64,000 bases of DNA from Chloranthus sessilifolius (Eukaryota; Streptophyta; Magnoliopsida; Chloranthales; Chloranthaceae), in assembly GCA_021018995.1 (NCBI GenBank), contig CM037586.1, positions 154,368,060 through 154,432,059 of the forward strand. The letters are read 5' to 3'. Below the pieces are notes generated by a model that was given only the letters and a program-made list of their open reading frames with translations, did no database searches and was not told the origin of the DNA. The translations under genes and the position numbers were made by a program. Within the stretch, counting starts at the first letter, position 1. Every line of letters begins with the position of its first letter. Positions 31,801 through 43,824 of this stretch are shown here, one piece after another.

Positions 31801-32140
31801 TGTTGGAATATGTATTTATAACAGTTGTGTCAGACAAATACGTTAAGGTAGACATATAATTTTATTTATTTATGGGTAGGTAAGCTGGACATGCGACCTT
31901 GAGGTTGCAATATTAGTTAATCAGAGGTATTCTTGGGGTTATGTTTTTTAGTTAATGGCTTATAAATAGAATCAAAACCCATTGTAACAGTGAAATAAAA
32001 TAGGCGGGATTGAGTGAGGATGTGACTCTCGCATGTGCTCACAAAATATTGTGCAACCTTTGGTTTTATCTCGCACTCATATTTCTTCTTCTGCCTATTT
32101 ATTTATTTATTTTAAACATGTGAAACCCTAGTTTGTGACA
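31801..32140 (+). repeat. 3' LTR of the + strand copia
   Basis: It starts TGTTGGAATATG right after the purine tract and contains TATAAATAG at 31961-31969 as a promoter. The end is uncertain (a CA near 32140). An antisense SINE-like stretch lies at 31877-31925. Confidence 0.7.
31877..31925 (-). repeat. Antisense SINE piece inside copia LTR
   Basis: The reverse complement contains ATATTGCAACCTCAAGGT and CCAGCTTACCTA, matching 28297-28333. Only the B-box part of the SINE head is present. Confidence 0.5.
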
Positions 32141-33009
32141 TGTTGGGTATCAATGAAAGTGTCAGGAATTGTGATGTGTCCTACTGGCTGAATCCTACAT
32201 TAGTTGTGAATTGATTTATACGTTGTTGCTCTTGATTTAAAGGTGCTCGTCTCTTGGTTTGGTATCTCAGTCAAAATTTAGTGTCTTCTGCATTTGGAAG
32301 CACCAGTCTTGTAGAGTGCCTCTAGCCTTCTACTAGTGAACATGTATATTTTTTTCGTTTTGACAAAATAAACCGAATATTTTTTGTTCGATGATTTTTT
32401 TTTCTATTGATGATCAAAGATGCGATACAAAATTATAAATACCATTACAAAATTATCTAATATGATTGGAATCTCCAAGCCAAAGATCAAGTTTCTTAGT
32501 TCTTTCACGGATAAGGTAATCCATGCTGAGTCAACTCTTTTCTGATTTGTCTCACTGATATCTCCTTTCCTTCCGCTAAGTTAAATTCTTCATTGATGAC
32601 TGAGAAGAGGTGCAAAGGGCATCATTTTTTCCATCTGATCCTCCCAATAACCTTTTCCAATTTACCCTTTATTACAAGTGTATCAGTAAAAATAACCACC
32701 AAAGATTTTGAAGACCCTCCAAAAGAGTGCCACATGCCACTTTGTTTGAATCTGTGAACACAATTAGTCCCAAGAATCAATATGGTTCCGAAAGGCGACC
32801 CCCAATTCCAGTTGGCCTAGGCTGCCAAGTGAACTATCATTGAAAATGATTAAAAAAACGGTGAACTACCATTGAAATTCCATTTAAAGTGTTGGTAGTG
32901 CTTCTGTTGTTTCAGTCTTTTCGTATAAAGACCGACTCTGGTTTCTGTTGGACACGTGCAAACCATTAACCAACATTCTTTAATTTTTCTTTTATTGTGA
33001 CTTCTCCTA
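32141..33009. other. No gene recognised
   Basis: AT-rich sequence with homopolymer T runs (32391-32402). Translations in all frames are short and match nothing I recognise. Confidence 0.5.
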
Positions 33010-33480
33010 AACTCGTTTTTAATTTTATCCTTTATGCTAATTTCACAAATCTATCTTAGCATATGTATCTCAACCACTTGAACTCCGACTTCTAGTCGCT
33101 TCTTCATAGCCCAACACTATGCACTGCACAGTAATGCAGGCGTCTACTTGCCTATCTCCACTTCCCCCACCCATCATTGATCTTGTTTGAGATGCCTTCC
33201 TTGAATCCATCATCAAGTTGTATCATAAAGTGTGAATACCCAAAGTTAAGACATTGTAGTACTAAATGGTTTGTATTTTGACTAGATCATCCTCTAGGTT
33301 CTCTTGTTTGCTAAACTTGCACTCCATGCAATCAATCTCTGTTTTCCTAATGTTTAAACCCCTTGATTCTGAGGCCTTTCTCGAAAGTTTCAAATATCAT
33401 TTACTTGTTTCTTGTCCAGCCAATAAGTACCACATCATCCACAAACAACATACACCTTGGGACCTTTCATTCTAGAGTAT
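33010..33480 (-). pseudogene. RTE-type LINE fragment (RT C-terminal part)
   Basis: On - the order is FVDDVV (33431-33447, from the F-A-D-D active-site block), then LRIKGFK and a HGVQV block equivalent to the SKTEYMECKF region. A DDGFKEGISNKINDGWGKWR block follows (near 33170-33240), equivalent to the H-R-I-x-A-G-W-x-K-W-R block of plant RTE LINEs. In-frame stops and frameshifts are frequent. It lacks the endonuclease and 5' RT. Confidence 0.65.
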
Positions 33481-33489
33481 CTGCTACCG

Positions 33490-33845
33490 TCCCTAGAATT
33501 TTAACTAAGGACATGTAATAGATTGGTAGGTTGGTGAGCGTTGCTTTGATGATCATACAAATTAGTTTCTTTTCCACAAAAATAGTTTCTTTTCAAACCT
33601 TTTGATAATCTGATCCCAAAGTTAGCCCTAGGCATCGGATCGAAAACTCCTTCATGTCACAGTCCCCCATCCTAGCAGTGTTACACAAATCTTCTTCTTC
33701 CATCGTAATTCCGACCAGCATTCTTTTACGAAGACTATTAACTCATTCCAGTGCCCCCCTCAAAACAGGAGAGAATACATTGGTGTTAACCGGCTTACCT
33801 CACCAAGGCTTTGCCGAAGATGGTAGTATCATCTACGAATTGAAG
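33490..33845 (-). pseudogene. L1-type LINE fragment (RT)
   Basis: On - it starts with LQFVDDTTIFGKA (33823-33845; family consensus F-A-D-D-T), then CFEGGTGM, and ends MIIKATLTNLPIYYMS (family I-K-x-x-L-S-x-x-P-x-Y-x-M-S-L). Stops interrupt it in between. It is adjacent to and in the same direction as the RTE piece but belongs to a different LINE clade. Confidence 0.6.
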
Positions 33846-33872
33846 AAGTGAAATTGATACACCACTCTTCGA

Positions 33873-34134
33873 GGCCCTGTTTGGCAATCCTCTTCCAAAA
33901 AACACTTTCTAAGAGAGAAAATGTTGGGTGAGAAGCACATTTCACCCAAAGTCATGACCACCTCCAGCTGAAAATGGTGTTGTATTGAGAAGCTGCCCAA
34001 TGTTGCTTCTCGTACAACGCCATTTGCAACACTTGATAGACTTTTTTTTAGAAGCAGTACTTGAGAAGTAGCATGAACCACCTCTGCGAAGCACCTGGGA
34101 AGTACTTTTTGGAGAAGGTTTGCCAAACAGGGCC
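33873..34134. mobile_element. MITE with ~37-bp imperfect TIRs
   Basis: The left end GGCCCTGTTTGGCAA is the perfect inverse of the right end TTGCCAAACAGGGCC. The similarity continues, with a few mismatches, for ~37 bp (CCAAAAA...ACTT). The element is 262 bp and non-coding. TIRs of this spelling occur in Harbinger/Tourist-like MITEs. No clear target duplication is visible (CGA left, TGA right), so the superfamily is uncertain. Confidence 0.75.
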
Positions 34135-34971
34135 TGAAACCCTCAATGAGACTCTCATACCTTTAGCCCTTACCACCATTCTACTATGTGCTTTGGAGTC
34201 AGTCAAGAATAGAATCTGGGAAAGAAATTTTACTCTCAAATTTTTGTAATTTAACATAATGCAGTATTCTTGGATTGCCTACAACATCCTTCAAAACTAT
34301 TAAATTATTTGCTGATTGTTGAGAGTTCTTTTATGCGATCCATTGGACTATTCATCATTTACTTGGCGATGGGTAGATGGGAAATGTGTGGTATGTAAAA
34401 ATGTCATTTGATTGTTTCAGGATTCTGGACACGGAAATATTGAGTTCTTGTATGGAGATGCATTATCATATAAAACAGTGTTTTTTTGTGACATGTCTAC
34501 AAAAAAATTGTCTACAGTTGTCATGATTGCCATTTTTGTGTTTCGGAGAAGTCTGGTGTCAGAGTACTGATTATTGAAGGTTGATCAATTCTGCAAAAGT
34601 ATTGCCCACGGAATAAAGGGGATCCAGACAATGACATCAAGATCATGGCACTTGGGTCATAACTCCTAAGCATGTGGTTCAACCCAGGATTTATTGAAAT
34701 GCTCTCTACATTTAATGACTCCCCCTGTTGGGATCACATTAACATAAAAAAGATTGCTAGATGATAAATTTTGCAGGTAAAATCAAATTTATTCCAACTT
34801 TGCCGTTACAGAATCCAAACTGCAGCAATGGAAAATCATAATGTGGTTTCTATTCAACTTCATTTTTCCAAGGAAACAGATGTGTATTGAGGCATAAATC
34901 CATGTCAAATAATACTTCTGGTTGGTCAAACTCCTCTTGCTGTCCATTTCACAAATGAGATGATTTAAGTG

Positions 34972-34995
34972 TCATCATCATCATCATCATCATCA
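34972..34995. repeat. (TCA)8 microsatellite
   Basis: Eight perfect TCA units. Confidence 0.95.
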
Positions 34996-35611
34996 CATCC
35001 GTATTATTCCATCCATTTGTGGGTCGGGTTTGCAAGTCCTATTTCTCTACTCATTTCGGTCAACACTAAGTTCTATGTAACTTTGCAATCCTTCATGGCC
35101 CGTCTCATTTGTGAGATGGGGCAGCTGTATGAAAATGGTTGGTTTGAAATTAAAAAATAGGAAAGTTATCATCTTTCCAAATGTTGTTATGGGCGCCATC
35201 CCATAACCAAATTGGGTAAAGAACAGAATGCAATTTTGTTTTGATTATTATTTTGTATCATTATGATATAAAGTTAGATAGATTGGTTCACATAAGTAGT
35301 ATACATGTGCTAATCATGCGACGCGAAGTAAAACTTTTGAAAATATTAAAAAAATGAAAAAATAAAAAAAGCTGATGGGTAGTATCAGCCTAGACTTTAT
35401 AGAAAGCTAGTGGCCACTAGCCAATCCTGTGTTTTTTCAACCATGGGAATAAAAGAACCCCAAAGCAAGGAAGGTTGAAAACCATCAAAAGGGTCTTTTG
35501 TAGTGGTGCAATGTCAAGTGATATAAGAGATATGCTCTTCTTGGAAATGGTGTATTTGCTTTTAAGGATTGTGTCTTTGAGGTGGCCCATCATTTGCTGC
35601 TTTAGTAATTA

Positions 35612-35612
<1 letters not shown>

Positions 35613-35683
<71 letters not shown>
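35613..35683. repeat. (TA)n microsatellite, about 35 units
   Basis: Uninterrupted TA dinucleotides over about 71 bp, followed by TTATATATAC. Confidence 0.97.
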
Positions 35684-35687
<4 letters not shown>

Positions 35688-36675
35688 ATATATACAAATG
35701 GAATCCAATGATTTAGGGACACCCACCTATCTAATATCATGGAAAAAAAATCAGAAAAAATTCTCTCATGTGATCCTCTGGCGGCATTGTTTTGATATGC
35801 TCCATCTTTTAGAAACATACTTGAAGCAAAATTCAATGTGAACTATCTCATTCCATGCCAACTTTTTATTTTGGTGCACTAGTCTACTTCATGGGTTCAA
35901 AAGAAAAAATTTGCTCACTTTCCCATCCTTTTTTGCCTCTACTTGTTTGGAGGTGGGGGGGGGACCATCTTCTCATGGAGTCCAACTCTTTGGTATCTGC
36001 ATCAACCGGTCACTTTCACCTTCTTCCCTTTCTTTAAAGGCAATTTTTTAAAAGCGAGATGACGCCGCTACAATTGATGAGGACCCCTCCGCCCCTGACC
36101 CGACTCGCAAATGGTTGAGGAAAACCGGACCCAACAATGCAGTTCGGCTCTTTACGAAATGGGTTGTGATAGTAAATGGTGGTGGGACTCACCTGTCTCC
36201 TAGAAAGGGTGGGCCGACATGATGAGTCCTGCCTTTTCTTCTGACCAATCGGGATGCGAGTGGAAGCATGTTGTTTACATTCGCGTCACTTGTTATCATT
36301 CCTCTCAGTTTGGGATCCATCAGAGAACACAATGGGATCTCAAATGCTAAACCGTTGCATAATTGAAAGGGATGCCGCCTTACTCTGGTGTCAGCCTCCT
36401 AGAGTTGATCTTTGGCTTTGAATTTTAGCCACACGTGCAGTGGGTCATACAACTTCATGGTCACGCGGTAGGCAGCAAGTCCATTTCAGGCCTTTTCTCA
36501 TGAAAAAAAAAAAGCCGGTAATAAAATAATATATTATCTTCAATCCCTAAGCGGACGTTACTAATTTTGGAATAAATAAACACATAATATTGGAGGGTTT
36601 TATTCCTTAATTTTTAACAATTAGTAAAACAGGGCACGAATCATCATCATCACAGCCTTATTACAGATTTGGCGG

Positions 36676-37129
36676 TAGGGGTGGGATTGGGCTCCGCTTC
36701 AACCGGGATGGTGTACACTCAAGCCCAAGCTGGCACATTTGATCTTAAGCCCAATATTGGCCCTAGACTGTGTCGGGCCAATATTTGATCTTAGCCCAAT
36801 ATTAAGCCCGGCCTGCAATAAACTTTCAAAGCCAAGCTGGGTTATTCATATAGTAGTTATGAATTTACAAGAATTAGCAATTTATTTAGGTAAATAGGAA
36901 AACTGAAAGATTGCAAGTACCTTGTAAGTTGTAGGTAATTAATCTCTATTTTCGAACCATATTGCAAGTAACTCCGTATGGTTGTTATATATGAGTAGGT
37001 GCTTAAGCCCAAGCCAGCTAATTTAAACTTTTGGTTTAAAATGCTAGACAAAGCCTGGCCCGTAGGCTTTATATCTAGCCTGAACCCTCTTTAAATCGGG
37101 CTGGACTACTCAGCCCATTGCCACCCTTA
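36676..37129. mobile_element. Non-autonomous hAT-like transposon with 8-bp TSD
   Basis: TTTGGCGG at 36668-36675 is repeated exactly at 37130-37137. Between them the ends TAGGGGTGGGATTGGGCT and AGCCCATTGCCACCCTTA are inverted repeats matching at 15 of 18 positions. An 8-bp duplication and these GGGTGGCAATGGGC-type ends are typical of a common plant hAT group. The inside is non-coding, rich in AAGCCC/GGGCC motifs. Length is 454 bp. Confidence 0.88.
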
Positions 37130-37137
37130 TTTGGCGG

Positions 37138-40100
37138 GATTTTTTTAGAGCCGTCTGCCAAGGTACTACTGACCCTCCTTTCTCATCTGGGCTTGGGACT
37201 AGGAATGACTACGTTAAAGACGGTCCAAGCGCAGCAGATTAAAACTTCAATTAAAATTAATTATCGATCAAACCCCTACATACCAGTTTTAACAAATTCG
37301 GCCCAACTCCAACGTACCAGTTTTAACAAATTCAACCCCGATACGTTACTTGGGTTTGATGTGGTCCTCAAGAGGGCTTCATTCCTTCTATGATTATTGA
37401 AATCGCTAGTATTAAGCGTTTATAGGTAAAGAGTTAGGGCTTTATTCCTTTTTTCTACAAAAAGTCGCTGCCATAAAATGGCCACACCACTTGAGATATA
37501 TTCCGTTTGAATGCGAGTGAGACGCGAGCTTGTATACGGGACAAAACAGCTGTTTGGTTCGTCCAACCCATAAAGGGATCTCTTTCTGATCCTTCATTCT
37601 CACCGTTAATAGCGTGTAGACAAACAACCTCTTGTGCTCTCCTTATCACATCAAACCTTCCATTTCACCATGTACAATGGTCATTGTTATGAAATAACAC
37701 TTTCATGCCATGTGGCTGTGTTTCTTTGGTCAATCTGATTCGTTCAACTAGCAGTCTATCATTGGCTACATGTTTCTTTCATAGAACCGAGCATATAAGA
37801 GCTTTGGAACCATCTGATCAGTGTACTTTAATATCTACTGTTCAAATTCTCCGATGGGTGAGACCTTTTCGCTTATGACCTGCTACTTTGACAGATTCAA
37901 TTGCTAAAATGATATGCCACTTGGCTTAAAATTAGGATGGTCATGCCCTCATTCATCTTATATGAAAGTCATTGATTTTAGCGTCGCACAAAGATGTGTT
38001 TTGAGATTTTCATTCTTTGATAAGGAGAGTCTGCGTTTCCTGGAATTTGTGTAGACAGTTGGCACATAATTCTTGTATACCGAAAGCATAACGATTGATT
38101 TGGCAATTGTATGTTTGATTGTTGTGATTCTTGGATTAGCGTGTTGTCAAACTTTGAGTGAAATGGATTACAGTTGTAATCTACATTAGGTGCATGTGTT
38201 TTGAGATTTGGTGAGCTACTGAACAGAGTGATCACCAAGTCCACACCATTTTATGGTTATTCGCGGTATGGGCCCCGAGGCGAGATTATAAAATCTCCAT
38301 TGGGACCTTCTTCACTGGCCGGACCAATTGGATAGAGCAACAAATCCCCAAAATGCTTATCAATCACTTGATGGATAATTTGATTGGAAAAATTTGAGCT
38401 TCTTACCGTCCACCTGTTGGCCTATTGATATCTGTCCTCGTCAGCTATCATGTGCACTGATCTCCGCCGATAGAGATGTGTGCACCTGCACCATACGGGT
38501 AGCATCTAACAATTGCCCAATTCAACTGCCCGTAGAAAAGTTAATTGTTGTCCTGCTCATTGTTACAAGTGGAGTGTAGAGCTGCTGATTAAAGTAGGTT
38601 CATTACAGATATACTGTTTTATTAACTCATCTCACATTTTCATCAGATGGTATTAGACTAGATAATTTACAACAAACCTCTGTGGAGCTTATGACCAGGC
38701 GAGCATCATGCATTTTTGAAGCAAAAGAAGCTTTAAATTTCAGATGGATGGTGGACGATCTAACGAGAGGATGAAACACAGTTAAGCGTAAAATAATGGT
38801 CCTGACTGTGCTGCACCAAATGACATGTCTTACTACGCTACGACTGTGTAACGTGGATGCGGTTTGTTGTGTAGTCAAATCAAATGTGAAGCTAAAAGAT
38901 TATGCATGTGAGAACGGTCGTGCACATACATACAAATGGTAGATAGAAAGAAGCCAAACATAGCAACCCACTGACACAGGGATGAGCCAAAACCAAACAT
39001 GAACGAAAAAAAATTAAATAAAAAAGAAGAGGGATTTGACTTTCGTCACCTACATCGTCACTGCTATACTTTTAGGCCTAGGTCAAGCGTGTAAAATAGG
39101 GCAGATTTTTGGCTAATCTACTTTGTCCAAGTGATTGGATCTCGTATCTTTGCTTAGCCCAAAAATTATACCCATCAGTGGTCAGTAACATCTAATCCAA
39201 GCACTTTTAAAATGAACCCTACGGTAGACGTTAGAAGTGGTCTATATCAAAGGGCTTGCACCAAATTGTAAGAGTCCTCTTATAGACAACAAGTTTAATC
39301 TAACACCAATTTACGGGATTGTTTGCAACTTGGACTGCTAGGATTAGTCAAGAATATGTGCTACACGGCAAAACCAGTCTACTTGTAAGCATGTTCCATC
39401 TATTGATTTGCAAGTAAAATTGATTATGATCATGGGTGTAACATGAGAAGGGGTTCTCGGGGTCACTTATGGAGAAGTATGTCACATGAAATCAAAATTT
39501 GTTCGTATGATAGATGGGTCATAATATGAAGATTGATTGTGATAGATTGAAACTAAAAATGATCTCCATCGCCACCTTACCTAATCTTGGCACGGATATA
39601 CAGATACCCAAAAAGAAATTGTCATACGCAAATCTCACATCATAAGTACAACATTTGACTAGGAATATAATTGTAGAAAATTTTAATTTAAACTGTGTAT
39701 ATTGGTATCTAATTGAGTACAGTTGCCCTAAAATTGAAAAAAAATTACAATTGTTTGGCCACAGGAATCAACATTTTCAAAGGACATATAAGTTTTACTT
39801 TCAAATTTCAAAAAAGTGATGAGATAATATGCCCAGGCGCATCGGTCTTGCTCTTGGTGGCCAGATTACATGCCATGTGGCATGATCAATTCAAAATATA
39901 TTCTTTTTAATCATGAGATATGTGATTTAAAAAAAAAAAAAAATTTTTTTAACTTTTTTGCCCTCCCTTTGATAGATCAAAGGTGTATTGATTTTTGTCA
40001 CCATATTTTTAATGATTAAAATATTATAAAAATAAATATATTTTTTAATGGGATCTGATTGACTTTGCCTAAGTTATCGGTACACCCCATTCTCACAGTG

Positions 40101-41483
40101 TGGACACCACATGATAGCCACCTGATGATGAGCATAGGAAAATCTCTATGCCCCTTTGGTATATTCCCTAGCGTCTATTAAAAACTAATCTCTATGCCCC
40201 TTTGGCTGCAAAATTCTAATCAAGGGGATTTAGGGTCTTGCAGTTACTTCTAAGGTCCACTGCAATTTTTTATTTGGAGAGGAGGCTGATTGATTGGACG
40301 GTTCAGATTATTATACACAGATATCCTTAGAGGAACCTTGATGTTATGAAAAGAGATACTCTAACACGTGTTTATTGTCGGAGAAATTAATATCTCACGA
40401 TATTTTGATATTTATATATGTTCTCGGTGAACGATATTCTCGTATATATTAATATTAAATATAAAAAATATACAATAAGTAGCGTGTAGTTTTGACCTAT
40501 ATGCAGGTAGTGGTACGCTGGTACTGTAAATCGGAATAAGCTCCCGCTATTAATGGCGGGCAGACCAGTCGGGCAGCGACGATCGTGGAGAAGTCACGAT
40601 CGGTGCAGCGTTGGGTTCGGGGGGGGGAAGAGAGAAGGGTGCATTTAGAGGTGGGTTTTGGCGTTAGTTTTGGTTTAGGTGGAAGAAGTGGGTGGGGTCT
40701 CTCTCCATGTTTCTCTCTCTTTGTTTCTCTCTCTTCTTACTCTCTCATAATGATGTGATAGAACGGGGACTAGAGAGGAGCCCGTGCCATCCCTCGGGCA
40801 GCGAGACCCTTAAAAGTGGATTCAAAATTATGCCCATCATAAGGCCATCATAGCTCTACTTTTGTGTCAGAGCAGCGAAAAAACCGTCAATCATAAAGCA
40901 ATGGATTACAAAATCATTTCTTTCTCCTTTTCTCTCTCTGTTTTTAATTTTCCGTCAAAAGAGTCTGTCTCCCCTCATTTAATGCCCCTCTTTTTCCCGC
41001 TACTTCACTTCCTCGTCGATATTCGGTCCATCTAGGGCTACGAGTGACACCCTCTTATTTGTATTTTTATTTTCATTCGTTAATTAATTTAAAAGGGGTA
41101 CAGGCATTTGCAACCAAAAATTTGGTATCTCCAACTTTAATTTCTTTACATGCACGCGTGAAAACCATTGACCCACTTGAAGAGGATGATGGGGATCATT
41201 TTTAGGCTTAACATTTAATAGAGTTGATCCTACTAGGTGGTCAGGTGGTTGAATCATGATTACAATTTTTTTAAAAATAAATGTCACAAGAAATCAACAT
41301 AAATCGAAAGATCAATTAAGTGAAAGATTACGCCAAAACCAATAATCTCCACCATTTAATTCAAGTTAATCAATAGCTTTCAAGTGCAAAATCCAAATAC
41401 TTATATCGTTTAAAATGTTGCTTTTGAATGATTTATTATTATATATATCACGGTAAATCCCCTTTGAAAATTGATGTTAGGAT
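37138..41483. other. No gene recognised
   Basis: Long non-coding stretch. A 20-odd-bp direct repeat (TACCAGTTTTAACAAATTC) occurs at about 37282 and 37314. AATCTCTATGCCCCTTTGG is repeated at about 40141 and 40188. Poly-A/T lies at 39930-39950, a G run at 40620-40628 and CT-rich sequence at 40700-40745. A possible degraded relative of the fold-back MITE family lies near 39450-39600. No coding potential was seen. Confidence 0.5.
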
Positions 41484-42021
41484 TAGGATTGTGCAAAAAA
41501 TCGACTAAATTGATCGAAATTTCAGTTCGATTTCGGTTTTGGGACATATCGGTTCGGTTTCGATTTCAAAACATAGAAATCGATAGTTATCTGTTCGATT
41601 TCGATTTTAACATTAAAAAATTGAAACCGAATCGATAAGAAACCGATAGTGGTGTATATATGGATTATAGTATGTCTATGTTTGAATTTGATGGTGTGTG
41701 AGACTTATTGTAGAAAGCCAACTGTTGCTGCTTTAGTTTGTTAATCATCAAAAGTTTTAAAATCTGTTGAATCATAGGAGTTTGCAAAAATAGTTTGGAT
41801 AAATCGGTTCATTTTGTATAAATTTGAAAACTCCAAGTTGAAATTGAAAAAATTGATTCGATTCGATTAAATGCTATAAATAAAAAAAAGTTAAAAAAAT
41901 GAGGTTTAGAAACTAAAAATCAACCGACCGACTGAACTGATAGTTATCGATTCGATTTCGATTTCTATTTGGTTTCGATTTTGCATGAAAACCGATCCAA
42001 ACCGACCTGATAACAGTCCTA
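41484..42021. mobile_element. Non-autonomous hAT-like transposon, older copy
   Basis: Ends TAGGATTGT and ACAGTCCTA are inverted repeats (8 of 9). The flanks GTTAGGAT (41476-41483) and GTTAGGGC (42022-42029) look like an 8-bp target duplication with two changes. The inside is non-coding and made of many variants of TCGGTTTCGATTT on both strands, giving partial fold-back. Length is 538 bp. Confidence 0.68.
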
Positions 42022-42029
42022 GTTAGGGC

Positions 42030-42777
42030 AACATCAACTTTCAAAGACATTATTTACAAATTATATATAAAATAAATCCTTAAATATATGCGATTTATTA
42101 GTGATCCCATTTTCTAAGACCTTGACTTTAGGTTCGGTAAAGAAAGTAATTGTATTCCCCCATACTACGGTCATTCGCCTCCTCTCTCTCTCTAACGTCC
42201 ACTTCATGGGTACACTCATTGATACGTGTTGATTTATGGTTGGTAAGAGTGCTGAATTGTCCTCAACCTTAATAATTACAATAGACCATTCGACTCTCTC
42301 TCTCTACATTATATATATATATATATATAGAGAGACATGTATTATATATATATATATTTCAACTAAATAAATGCATTCATATATTCCTCATCGAAAAGGC
42401 TGAAAAGAAGGTGCACTTAATTCTCCATCTCATCCTACTTTCCAAGGGCGTCCACCGGCTCATTTATTCCTACAACTTCTCTTTCTCCTTTAATCTTTTC
42501 TAATGTTTTATTTTTAAATTTTCAAATTTTTGTTTTTGTTTTTATTTTTATTTGGAGAATCTACTGATAGCTAACAAACGAGAGAAGTAACTAACATAAT
42601 AATATAATGTCCCCCCCCCCTCCCCCAATGAGAAAACAAATAAATGAAATGAAAACGCCATCCGTATGTTGACCATTTCAACGTCACTACAGTTAACAAG
42701 TCTCTTTTCAGCTTGTAACCATAGTTTTCTACTCATTATTTGGTTGGACTAGATGATACTTTCATATGTTGGGCAAT
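42030..42777. other. No gene recognised; AT/GA microsatellites
   Basis: TA-rich runs flank AGAGAGACATG at 42309-42357, next to CT repeats at 42294-42304, and a C run lies at 42609-42625. No coding signal was seen. Confidence 0.5.
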
Positions 42778-43055
42778 TGTCACAAAGATCACCGATTTGT
42801 TTAAATATTTGTGAATTATATTTTTCTTTCTGGTGTACCGAATATTCATGTTCTTTAAAAGAAATTGTGTTTTTTAAAATTCGTCAAGTTTGCAATTAAT
42901 TGCAAATTTGTCAATAAGTTACTTTTAAAATATTCATACTTTTAATCCTATCTTTATTGCTTTTCAAAAATTTCTCCACTTTTTTTCTTGGAATTTGCTG
43001 AATTTTTCCAAATATTATCATTTTTGAATTATTGCTGAACCCGGACTTTGGGACT
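42778..43055. mobile_element. Second copy of the ~300-bp repeat seen at 29581-29894
   Basis: The start TGTCACAAAGATCACCGATTT and the end GAATTATTGCTG...GGACTTTGGGACTATGA correspond to the two ends of the insert in the + strand copia. The ends are short inverted repeats (GTCACAAAG / CTTTGGGAC). The middle is AT-rich and diverged. It is probably a MITE. Confidence 0.55.
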
Positions 43056-43499
43056 ATGATTACAACCGCTAATATTTCCAGCATTACATTGTTTGGTGTT
43101 TAAACAATCTTACACCATCAATGATTTGATATGGAGGCTATCTATAGCTTCAAATGGGAAGATCATAGGTTGAAGTGCAACATGCATAGTGTTTTAGGGA
43201 AATTTAACCCCTATCCGATCTGTGGAATATATAATATAAAGCATTGTTTTCAATTTTAATAGCTGATGTTAAAATTCATTGATTGGTAATTCACCTTCAC
43301 TTATAGGCATGTTTCTTGGGTTGAGACATATTCCAATGATACATTGTCACTTGGACAATTTAGATTGATTACAAATGTGCGCTACATTGCATGACATAAT
43401 GATATAAAGTACATTTCAATGGTGTAAGATAAAAAAGTTTAATTTTATTGATGTAAGATCACTTTAACAACATTTTGGTGTTTAAATGTCGACCATGAC
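43056..43499. other. No gene recognised
   Basis: AT-rich non-coding sequence between small elements. Nothing was recognised. Confidence 0.45.
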
Positions 43500-43765
43500 T
43501 CAAGTGTGTGACTAAATCAATTGGCTGTAAGTGGAGGGGCCCAGGATATTATAAGGGATCACACGCATTGGAGGGATTGAGTCAAATCACGTGGACAATT
43601 AAATTGGGTGATATGAGTGGAGAAAGATCTGCTATGATACCATGAAAAATCTACGCATACAACTCAAAACCATTTGGTAAATGAGTGGAGGGACCCAAGA
43701 TTAGAAGAGGAGAGACAAGGCTATAATTTGCCAATGTGGGACTAAACTTCAATAGGTCATATCAG
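43500..43765 (-). mobile_element. TRIM-like element remnant
   Basis: TGCTATGATACCATG near 43630-43645 is close to the reverse complement of the TGGTATCAGAGC primer site. It lies between two related ~100-bp segments (AAGTGGAGGGGCCCAGGAT at ~43530, GAGTGGAGGGACCCAAGAT at ~43684). The right one ends with CCAATGTGGGACTAAAC, common in plant TRIM LTRs. It has no coding part. The assignment is tentative. Confidence 0.45.
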
Positions 43766-43824
43766 TATTTACTTGGTGAATATTAAATATAACTCATTGA
43801 TAAAAAAAATATCCTATAAAACTA

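Larger units (their letters stand above)
28862..32140 (+). mobile_element. Ty1/copia element on the + strand, 5' part missing
   Basis: It enters in the GAG-pre-integrase region (VLYLPNFPFSLMSISKV) and runs through integrase, RT, RNase H, polypurine tract and 3' LTR. The gag, PBS and 5' LTR are absent. It carries a ~310-bp repeat insertion in integrase and an antisense SINE piece in its LTR. It is broken, with many breaks, and looks older than the Tat element. Confidence 0.85.
34135..36667. other. No gene recognised; contains microsatellites
   Basis: Non-coding plant intergenic sequence. It holds a (TCA)8 run at 34972-34995 and a long (TA)n at 35613-35683. Homopolymer runs occur near 35960 (G) and 36510 (A). 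No conserved domain appears in any frame. Confidence 0.55.

Noticed and set aside
34545-34580. Copia primer-binding site (TGGTGTCAGAGTA)
   Set aside because: Similarity to TGGTATCAGAGC is partial and there is no LTR-like sequence on either side and no coding copia part nearby.
35609-35836. Frame with long Ile/Tyr repeat
   Set aside because: It is only the translation of the (TA)n microsatellite.
38140-38200. Small hairpin GATTACAGTTGTAATC as a regulatory structure
   Set aside because: A single short palindrome in non-coding sequence with no context.
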